NCBI GenBank assembly: GCA_029560815.1
Contig: JAKQKF010000479.1
Coordinates: 1 to 11,422, forward strand
Source: a bacterium
Lineage (GTDB): Bacteria > KSB1 > UBA2214
Length of the DNA: 11,422 bases
Reading direction: 5' to 3'
Shown piece after piece: positions 6,051 to 11,422 of the stretch. The position numbers were made by a program, and so were the translations under genes. The first letter of the stretch is position 1, and each line of letters begins with the position of its first letter. Under the pieces are notes generated by a model. That model ran no database searches. It saw only the letters and a list, made by a program, of their open reading frames with translations, and had not been told where the DNA came from.

Positions 6051-7247
6051 TTATCCCAGGTACTCTCTCAGCACCTCGGCGGAACGGCGCGCCTTCTCCT
6101 TTTCGCGGGCGACCTGCGGCAGCATCGCCTCGCGGATGCGCTCCCGGTCGTGCCAGGCCGCACTGATGCGGGCGAAAAAGCTCTCCACCGCCAGCTCCTT
6201 GAAATCGACCAGATGGGCCTCCATGCCGATGGTGCGCATATAGCCCCGGTTCTTCGGATAGGTGACGATGCCGACCGGCGGAACCCCCATGGCCGAGGAG
6301 AGGATCAGGGAGTGGGTGCGCATGCCCGCGAAAAGCTGCAGCCTCTGCAAAACCGCGCAGATCTCGCGATAGCTGTAGACCTTGTTGGAGATCAGGCGCA
6401 CGCGGCCGCGCTGACCGATTTTGCCGAGCACAGCAGTCGCGATGCCCATGTCCATGTGCTGGGTCTCGACGAAGAGGACGTCCACATCCAGCTCCGTGAT
6501 CACCCTGTCGACGGTGGCGGCATAGAGTTCGACCAGGTTTTCACGGCCGAAGGTGCCGCCCTGACGCACAAAGGCATCGACGTAGCTGTTGACGTTGAAA
6601 CCGATGACCGGACGGCCGCTGGTGAAAAGATCCGCCTCACGGCAGATCTCCTCCAGCCGCGCCTCGTCGACCGGCCTGGCGTTGAGGGCGCAGTCCGCCC
6701 CCTCGATCACCCGCGGATGGTGAAAGCCCTGACGGTCGAGCAGCTCAACCGATTCCCGGTCGCGCAGGATGAGAGCGCTGGTGTGGTCGAGAATCGCCTG
6801 CAACGCGGCATGGCCGGCCTTGGTGCGGATCGGTCCGAGGCTGCAATTGTAGAGCACCACCGGCACTCCCTTTTGAAAAGCGCGCGGGAGAAATTTGGAG
6901 AGAGTCCAGAGATAGTTGAAGAGAGGATTGTAGAGCTTGCGATCAAAGAGGATGGCATCGGTCACCAGGATCACATCCGCCGAAAGAGCGGCGCGCAGGA
7001 CCGGGATCCCGAGGATCTTCATCGAACCGTTCCAGGGCAGCATCGAGACCGTTTGCACCTTGTATTCAGCAAACTGGCGCTGCACAAAGCCGGGATTGAT
7101 GGTCGGGATCGTAAAGAGGGCATCGGGATAGAGCTTCGAAACATCCTCGAGCACCCCGCCGAGAATGGCGGCATCGCCGGCGTTGCGGCCGGAGAAATTG
7201 CCAATGACATTGATGGTTTTCATAACACCCGCTTGTTTTATATTCAT
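6051..7247 (-). CDS. Polysaccharide pyruvyl transferase family protein
   Basis: The product is 398 residues and matches the PF04230 (CsaB/WcaK-like) family, whose members transfer pyruvate from PEP as a ketal onto glycan sugars. The N-terminal INVIGNFSGRNAGDAAILGG (12-31) is the glycine-rich GDxA-type motif of the first Rossmann-like half. The second half carries AGMRTHSLILSSAMGVPPVGI (307-327), where R310 and H312 are the usual conserved pair. Length is typical. The ATG at 7247 is 2 bases after the stop of the epimerase gene, implying translational coupling. The in-frame ATG at 7223 gives a more canonical family start (MKTINVIGNF) but has only a weak GGGTG before it, so the start is uncertain by 8 residues. 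Some family members have other roles, so the acceptor and even pyruvylation are inferred. Confidence 0.85.
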   Translation of the reverse strand: MNIKQAGVMKTINVIGNFSGRNAGDAAILGGVLEDVSKLYPDALFTIPTINPGFVQRQFAEYKVQTVSMLPWNGSMKILGIPVLRAALSADVILVTDAILFDRKLYNPLFNYLWTLSKFLPRAFQKGVPVVLYNCSLGPIRTKAGHAALQAILDHTSALILRDRESVELLDRQGFHHPRVIEGADCALNARPVDEARLEEICREADLFTSGRPVIGFNVNSYVDAFVRQGGTFGRENLVELYAATVDRVITELDVDVLFVETQHMDMGIATAVLGKIGQRGRVRLISNKVYSYREICAVLQRLQLFAGMRTHSLILSSAMGVPPVGIVTYPKNRGYMRTIGMEAHLVDFKELAVESFFARISAAWHDRERIREAMLPQVAREKEKARRSAEVLREYLG

Positions 7248-7249
7248 GA

Positions 7250-8233
7250 TCAGTCCAGCAGTCCGGATTCCTTGTACCAGAGGGCTGTGCGGCGGATGCC
7301 GTGCTCCAGTTCCACTCTGGGCTGGAAGCCGAGTTCCCGCTTCGCCTTGCTGATATCAAAGGCCCGGTCCTTGACGAAGATATCGACGCGCCGCCGGAAG
7401 ATCGGCGGCTGCACCCGCAGGGGGATGCAGATCTTTTCGCAGAGCCAGCCGGCCGCATAAACCGGCCAGACCGGGGGGTGGAGCCGCGGCGGCTTGACCT
7501 GGAGAGCGTCGGCGACCATTTTGGCGAAATCGTTGAGCGTGAAATATTTTTCCCCGGCGATGATATAGGTCTCGCCGGCCGCAGCCGGGGTCTCAGCGGC
7601 AAGGCGGAATCCCTCGACCACGTCGGTGACGTAGCTGAGATGGTAGAGCACATTGCCGCCGCCGAACATGACGAACTTGCCCTTGTAGATCATCCGGTAC
7701 ATCTTGAGCATGCGCCCGTCGCCGGGACCATAGATGCCGACCGGACGGACGATGGTGACCGGCAGCCCCTTCTCCCGGTTGAAAAAGAGCGCCACCTTTT
7801 CGCCTTCGGTCTTGGTCTCCTGATAGATATCCCCGGGTCTGATCGGAGCGTTCTCGTCCGCCGGCGGCTTTTCGATGTGACCGTGCACGCCGCAGGTGCT
7901 GCAGTGCAGCACCCGGCGCACCCCCATTTCGAGGGCGGCGGCCATGACGTTCTCAGTGCCGGTGACGTTGACATCCCAGTAGGCCTGGTCCGGCTGATTG
8001 GCCTCGCGGTAGAGCGCCGCAATGTGATAGACCACATCAATATTGCGCATCGCCTGGGCCAGATCGGCCTTGTACTTCAGGTCGCCGGTGACAATGTCCA
8101 CTCCCTTCGCCTTGAGCCGTGCGGTGTCGCTCGTCGGCCGCACAAAGGCGCGCACCTGATATCCTTTCTCCACAAGATTGTCGACCATATAGCCGCCGGT
8201 GAATCCGGAGGCGCCGGTGACCAGAACCCTCAT
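7250..8233 (-). CDS. NAD-dependent epimerase/dehydratase (extended SDR)
   Basis: The product is 327 residues. The nucleotide-binding motif TGASGFTGG (6-14) is at the N terminus, followed by GDL (50-52), HIAA (70-73), and the catalytic Y137-x3-K141 (YQETK) with S112/T113 in CSTCGVHG. RPVGIYGPGD (163-172) is the usual substrate-side motif. These place it among sugar-nucleotide epimerases/dehydratases and dihydroflavonol-reductase-like SDRs; the exact substrate cannot be read from sequence. It starts 18 bases after the methyltransferase stop with GGGAGAAGG just upstream, and its stop is 2 bases before the next start, so it belongs to the same operon. The likely role is supply or modification of an activated or lipid-linked sugar for the polysaccharide. 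Confidence 0.88.
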   Translation of the reverse strand: MRVLVTGASGFTGGYMVDNLVEKGYQVRAFVRPTSDTARLKAKGVDIVTGDLKYKADLAQAMRNIDVVYHIAALYREANQPDQAYWDVNVTGTENVMAAALEMGVRRVLHCSTCGVHGHIEKPPADENAPIRPGDIYQETKTEGEKVALFFNREKGLPVTIVRPVGIYGPGDGRMLKMYRMIYKGKFVMFGGGNVLYHLSYVTDVVEGFRLAAETPAAAGETYIIAGEKYFTLNDFAKMVADALQVKPPRLHPPVWPVYAAGWLCEKICIPLRVQPPIFRRRVDIFVKDRAFDISKAKRELGFQPRVELEHGIRRTALWYKESGLLD

Positions 8234-8251
8234 CGTCCTTCTCCCTTTGCC

Positions 8252-9073
8252 TTATTTTTTCGCCAGCACGACCGCGGCATGGCCGAATTTGTTGCGGATG
8301 CAGCCGGGCAGCAGATTGTAGACCGGCACGAAGAGATGATTAAAGAGACCCGCCAGCACGCCCTTGCGCGGGGAGCGGGTGGCCCGGGTGTAATCGAGAA
8401 AAACCTCCACTGCACTGAAATCCTTGAAGAGATCGCGCAGCTGCTTCTTGTCGTAGAGGCGGGTGATCGGGGCATCCTCATGGGCGAACTCGAAATTGAC
8501 CCGGCCGAGCTGGGTCAGGAGGATCTTCCAGGAATACTTGTAATAGAGGGTGATGGCCGCCTCGCCGCCGGGTTTGAGCACCCGTTTGACCTCGGCGACC
8601 GCGTTCTCGGTGCTCTCGGTCTGATGGAGCACGCCGAATGAGGCGACGATGTCGAAGGTATTGTCTTCGAAGGGGAGCTGCTCCGCATTGCCAAGCTTGA
8701 GTTCGGCCTGCAGCTTGTTGTGCTCGAAATTGCCCCGGGCCAGTTCAAGCGCCCCCGACGAGAGATCGAGGCCGGAAACCTGCATGCCCGCCTGCGCCCA
8801 GGCGACCAGCTCCCAGCCCGCCCCGCAGCCGATCTCAAGCATGCGGCCGCCGGGATATTTGGCCGCCTCGCTGGCGATGAGCCGGTAGCGGTGCTCATAG
8901 TTCTTGCGGATGAAGGCCCCCACCGTGTCGTAGAACTCGGGGGAGCCGATCTGGCGCGGATCTCCCGTCCAGAACTGGGTGGTGTTGACGTTATCCGTCC
9001 AGTAGCGGCGCACCTCATCGATGGTCTTTTCGTCGCTGCCCTTCCACAGGTAAGAGCCGATGGTATCTGCCAT
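8252..9073 (-). CDS. SAM-dependent methyltransferase (class I)
   Basis: The product is 273 residues. Motif I is LEIGCGAGWE (79-88), followed by the acidic ribose-binding strand SGLDLS (100-105), the NAEQLPFEDNTFDIV post-I/II region (129-143), a VLHQ block (148-151) and VLKPGGEA (165-172). This is the Methyltransf_11/UbiE-like fold. The N-terminal ~70 residues (aromatic, with FWTGDP) are typical of glycan-cluster methyltransferases that act on sugars or lipid-linked saccharides. The C-terminal 80 residues are hydrophobic in part (GVLAGLFNHLFVPVYNLLPG, 238-257) and may contact membrane. The start is supported by TGAGG 7 bases upstream. It is the first gene of the four-gene operon; the acceptor is unknown. 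Confidence 0.87.
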   Translation of the reverse strand: MADTIGSYLWKGSDEKTIDEVRRYWTDNVNTTQFWTGDPRQIGSPEFYDTVGAFIRKNYEHRYRLIASEAAKYPGGRMLEIGCGAGWELVAWAQAGMQVSGLDLSSGALELARGNFEHNKLQAELKLGNAEQLPFEDNTFDIVASFGVLHQTESTENAVAEVKRVLKPGGEAAITLYYKYSWKILLTQLGRVNFEFAHEDAPITRLYDKKQLRDLFKDFSAVEVFLDYTRATRSPRKGVLAGLFNHLFVPVYNLLPGCIRNKFGHAAVVLAKK

Positions 9074-9101
9074 AAAAACCTCAAATTCCTCTTCAGTGAT
9101 G

Positions 9102-9115
9102 AATAATTTATTATT
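9102..9115. repeat. AT-rich palindrome upstream of methyltransferase operon
   Basis: AATAAT-TT-ATTATT is an inverted repeat about 30 bases before the methyltransferase ATG. Read on the minus strand, 9119-9102 (AGTAAATAATAAATTATT) matches the left-end palindrome starting at 194 at 17 of 18 positions. This suggests a shared recognition element, though both are low-complexity. Confidence 0.4.
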
Positions 9116-9140
9116 TACTTGCCTTCCCTACACGCTACAC

Positions 9141-9156
9141 AATTTTGCGCAAATTT
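9141..9156. promoter_or_regulatory. Candidate operator palindrome TTTGCGCAAA
   Basis: A perfect 10-bp palindrome (9144-9153) extends to 16 bp with one mismatched pair. It lies in the 96-base gap between the dehydrogenase stop and the methyltransferase start. A weak promoter-like pair overlaps it on the minus strand (TTGAAA, 16 bases, TAGCGT). It could regulate the four-gene operon. No clear terminator for the dehydrogenase gene is seen here. Confidence 0.3.
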
Positions 9157-9169
9157 CAAAGCAGGAAAT

Positions 9170-10843
9170 CTACGCCGGCTGGTAGATGGCTTTGAGATCC
9201 GCCAGCTCCCGCTGCCGGCGCGCTTCATCCCAGCCCAGCTCCGCAGCCATGATCGCGGCCGCATCTTCGGCCGCGGCATCGCCCGGGTACTCGCCCGAGC
9301 CCAGCTCGGTGCGGCGCAGAATCACATCGGCCAGAGTCAGGGCCATCTCGTGACGGGCGGCATACAGCACTTCGGCACGCAGCACCTGCGCCTGTCCGGC
9401 CACCGGCCGCAGCCACTCCGGATCGCCGCCGGCGGTCTTGTAGAGCTCGCCGAGGCCGGTGCCGTAGTTGCGCGCCAGCTGATTCATCTGCTCCTCGGTG
9501 ACCGGCGCGGGCCGTTCAGCCTGCTGGGTTGCCAGAAAGCCGCTGAAATCGCCGACATCGCCCCCCCACACCGGCCTCTTCCGGCCCGCCTTGTGGTCGA
9601 GTTTCTTGCCGAGCTTGCGGCCCGCCGCCCGTACCGCAGCTTCGGCCACCCCCCTCGCGGTCGTATACTTCACGCTCAGGATGCTGAGCAGGCCGGGAAT
9701 CCCCTGCTCCCGCTCATGGTCGTAGATCCGGAAATGTTTGGAGATGCTGACATCCCCGCTGCCCGGATTAACCCCTGTCATCGGCAGCAGCCCGCCGTAG
9801 AAAAAGGTCACCTCCTCGCGGCGGATATCGGCCCCCGGCATCGCCGCGTTGGCATCATTGAGAAAATTGACGATATCCGCCTCGCTCACACGGTACTCGC
9901 CCGCCGTGCCCTGCCAGGGCCGATGGTCGGTGCCGATCATGGTGTACTCCCGCCACGGCACGACAAAGAGCAGACGCGAGCCCTTTTTGATCAGGGCATC
10001 CTTGTCCTTGAACTCTTTCCGGCTGTTGACGCCAAAAGCATACTCCTCGCTCAGCCGGCGCTTGACGACCAGATTGAGAGCGGTCGAGAAGAGCTGCTCG
10101 GGCGGCCGCCTGTCGCCAAGCCGGAAGAGGAGATCATTGATCCAGGGACCCGCGCAGGTGAGGGTCATGCGGGCGCGGATCTCCACCGTCCCGCCGCCGA
10201 TAGTGTCCCGCGCGACTACGCCTCTCACCCGCCCTTCCTGCAGGATGAACTCCTCAGCGGCGAGATGGTTGGCCGCCACGGCCCCATGCTCCACAGCCGC
10301 ACGTACAAAAGCCAGGGCCAGCCGTTCCGAATTGTACATCGCGGCATCATACCAGACCGCGCCGCCGTTGAGATTCCTGGTTTCGACATGGGGGACCAGG
10401 GCAAGAAGTTGATCGCGTGAGATCACCCGGCCCATCGGCAGGGCGTGACCGGCGTCGGCGCCCAGGTTGCGGTCGGCGCTGAGAACGTCGTTCATCAGCA
10501 TCGCGATGCGCATCACCTCCGGCCCCTTGATGGCGTGGCCGTAGGTCGGCATGACGCAGGGGAGGGGATGGACCAGATGGGGGGCGATGCGCAGCAGGAT
10601 CTTGCGCTCGGCGATCGATTCGCGCATCCGCTTGAGGTCAGCATGCTGCAGATAGCGCAGGCCGCCGTGAACGATCTTGAGACTGTTGCCCGAGGTGCCT
10701 GAAGCAAAATCATTCTTTTCGATCAGGGCCACCGAAAGGCCGGCCAGGGCCGCTTCGCGCGCCGCGGTGGCCCCGTAAATTCCTCCGCCGACGATGAGCA
10801 GGTCAAATTCGTGTTGGCCGATCTGATTGAGGTCGCGTTGCAT
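9170..10843 (-). CDS. glpD: FAD-dependent glycerol-3-phosphate dehydrogenase
   Basis: The product is 557 residues and oxidises sn-glycerol 3-phosphate to dihydroxyacetone phosphate, passing electrons from FAD to quinone at the cytoplasmic membrane. FAD site: DLLIVGGGIYGATAARE (14-30), GxGxxG at 19-24. Family signatures follow: SGNSLKIVHGGLRYL (51-65), ERKILLRIAPHL (79-90), TCAGPWI in the second half, and a C-terminal DAO_C domain with EVLYAARHEMALTLADVILRRT. Length is normal for GlpD/GlpA. The start at 10843 is chosen for its AAGAGGAG site; an upstream in-frame ATG at 10906 would add 21 atypical residues (SSPAPGRRGG). Neighbours are polysaccharide genes, so the enzyme may balance glycerol phosphate for phospholipid or glycan precursors. 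A broader FAD-oxidoreductase role cannot be excluded. Confidence 0.9.
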   Translation of the reverse strand: MQRDLNQIGQHEFDLLIVGGGIYGATAAREAALAGLSVALIEKNDFASGTSGNSLKIVHGGLRYLQHADLKRMRESIAERKILLRIAPHLVHPLPCVMPTYGHAIKGPEVMRIAMLMNDVLSADRNLGADAGHALPMGRVISRDQLLALVPHVETRNLNGGAVWYDAAMYNSERLALAFVRAAVEHGAVAANHLAAEEFILQEGRVRGVVARDTIGGGTVEIRARMTLTCAGPWINDLLFRLGDRRPPEQLFSTALNLVVKRRLSEEYAFGVNSRKEFKDKDALIKKGSRLLFVVPWREYTMIGTDHRPWQGTAGEYRVSEADIVNFLNDANAAMPGADIRREEVTFFYGGLLPMTGVNPGSGDVSISKHFRIYDHEREQGIPGLLSILSVKYTTARGVAEAAVRAAGRKLGKKLDHKAGRKRPVWGGDVGDFSGFLATQQAERPAPVTEEQMNQLARNYGTGLGELYKTAGGDPEWLRPVAGQAQVLRAEVLYAARHEMALTLADVILRRTELGSGEYPGDAAAEDAAAIMAAELGWDEARRQRELADLKAIYQPA

Positions 10844-10848
10844 TATAT

Positions 10849-10856
10849 CTCCTCTT
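10849..10856 (-). promoter_or_regulatory. Ribosome binding site deciding glpD start
   Basis: AAGAGGAG on the minus strand, 5 bases (ATATA) before the ATG at 10843-10841. It lies within the reading frame extension that would start at 10906, and supports the shorter 557-residue protein. Confidence 0.75.
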
Positions 10857-10906
10857 GAACCGCCCCGCCTCCCCGGCGCAGGACTGGATTGAAATGAATA
10901 CTCCAT

Positions 10907-10929
10907 GCGGCGGATCCCCTCTCCGCCGC
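10907..10929 (-). terminator. GC-rich hairpin after asparagine synthase gene
   Basis: GCGGCGGA (10929-10922, minus) pairs perfectly with TCCGCCGC (10914-10907) around a 7-base loop, 16 bases after the stop at 10946. The RNA continues ATGGAGTATTCATTTC, which lacks a solid U-run. It may terminate weakly or act as a 3'-end stabiliser, separating the amidotransferase from glpD. Confidence 0.45.
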
Positions 10930-10945
10930 CCGTTTGAACAGAAAA

Positions 10946-11422
10946 TCAGCGCATGTACTCGTGATGCCACATCTGAAACATCAGCAGCGCCCATAGACGG
11001 TGGCTGTGGTTTTCGCGCCCGGCCAGATGCTCGCCGATCAGCCGCTGCACATGGGCGGAGTCAAACCAGCCCGTCTCCGCCAGCGCCCGCGGCGAGAGAA
11101 ATTCAAGCAGCATCGGCTTGAGTTCGCCCTTCATCCAGCTCTTGATCGGGATGCTGAACCCCTCCTTGCGCCGGTCGAGAATCTCGTCCGGCAGAATGCC
11201 CCGGAAAGCCTCCTTGAAGATATACTTGCTCCGCTTGCCGTTGAGGCGCAGGTGCGGCGGCAGCGAGGCGCAGAACTCGACCAGACGGTAATCCAGAAAA
11301 GGGGCGCGCGCCTCGAGCGAAACCGCCATCGACATGCGGTCGACCTTGACCATGATATCGTCGGCCAGATAGGTGACGATGTCGACGTACTCCTGCTGGT
11401 CCAGGGGCGCCGGCGAATCGCA
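10946..11422 (-). CDS. Asparagine synthase/amidotransferase, C-terminal part
   Basis: Only the last 158 residues lie in the window; the gene continues past the right edge, so the N-terminal glutaminase domain is not seen. The visible part is the end of the ATP-dependent synthetase domain: [16 protein letters not shown] (18-33), [24 protein letters not shown] and [14 protein letters not shown] are all hallmarks of the AsnB family. These enzymes activate a carboxylate with ATP and amidate it with glutamine-derived ammonia. Homologues in exopolysaccharide and exosortase loci are thought to amidate sugar acids or act on glycan precursors rather than make asparagine, and the neighbours here favour that reading. 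The reading frame is open through position 11422, so the ATG at 11353 is internal. Confidence 0.88.
   Translation of the reverse strand, partial: CDSPAPLDQQEYVDIVTYLADDIMVKVDRMSMAVSLEARAPFLDYRLVEFCASLPPHLRLNGKRSKYIFKEAFRGILPDEILDRRKEGFSIPIKSWMKGELKPMLLEFLSPRALAETGWFDSAHVQRLIGEHLAGRENHSHRLWALLMFQMWHHEYMR

Noticed and set aside
7301..8641. A 446-codon plus-strand frame opposite the epimerase and methyltransferase
   Set aside because: It spans two well-supported minus-strand genes and their junction and has no recognisable domain. The same applies to the plus-strand frames at 3303-4106, 6150-7460 and 9119-10420.
10844..10906. Upstream ATG at 10906 as the start of the dehydrogenase
   Set aside because: It adds 21 residues atypical of the family, sits at the base of a hairpin, and lacks a site as good as the AAGAGGAG before 10843.

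Overview
The window is an 11.4 kb stretch in which every convincing gene lies on the minus strand, so transcription runs from high to low coordinates. The content is that of an exopolysaccharide or surface-glycan locus in a GC-rich, probably Gram-negative bacterium. The evidence is a set of sugar-modifying enzymes, a large secreted glycosidase with a Sec signal peptide, and a near-consensus sigma-54 (-24/-12) promoter. Sigma-54-driven polysaccharide loci with an asparagine-synthase-like amidotransferase are familiar from Desulfobacterota and from exosortase (PEP-CTERM) bacteria. No exosortase or PEP-CTERM protein is in view, and the phylum cannot be fixed from this sequence.

Layout in transcription order. 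(1) 11422-10946: the C-terminal 158 residues of an asparagine synthase/amidotransferase, cut by the window edge. (2) 10843-9170: an FAD-dependent glycerol-3-phosphate dehydrogenase with its own strong ribosome binding site. (3) 9073-4233: a tight four-gene group of SAM methyltransferase, NAD-dependent epimerase/dehydratase (extended SDR), polysaccharide pyruvyl transferase family protein, and a fused lipid-flippase-like/O-acyltransferase protein. (4) 4076-516: a 1186-residue secreted multidomain glycoside hydrolase of the DUF4038 (apiosidase-like) type behind the sigma-54 promoter, followed by an unrecognised 72-residue protein with one C-terminal membrane segment (475-257). (5) 256-1: no firm gene. 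It holds an AT-rich perfect palindrome, a promoter-like element, an intrinsic terminator and possibly the start of another minus-strand ORF.

How the genes may work together (inference): the SDR makes or remodels a sugar nucleotide or lipid-linked sugar. The methyltransferase, pyruvyl transferase and acyltransferase decorate the glycan. The flippase-like membrane domain handles a lipid-linked intermediate or modulates membrane lipid transport. The secreted hydrolase binds and trims the exported polymer or a competitor's polymer. It is separately controlled by sigma-54, which would time degradation or remodelling independently of synthesis.

The most unusual items are the flippase/acyltransferase fusion with a perfect in-frame internal Shine-Dalgarno and ATG at the domain junction, the sigma-54 control of the hydrolase, and the palindrome/terminator region at the left end. 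No CRISPR array, tRNA, rRNA, insertion sequence or phage gene was seen.
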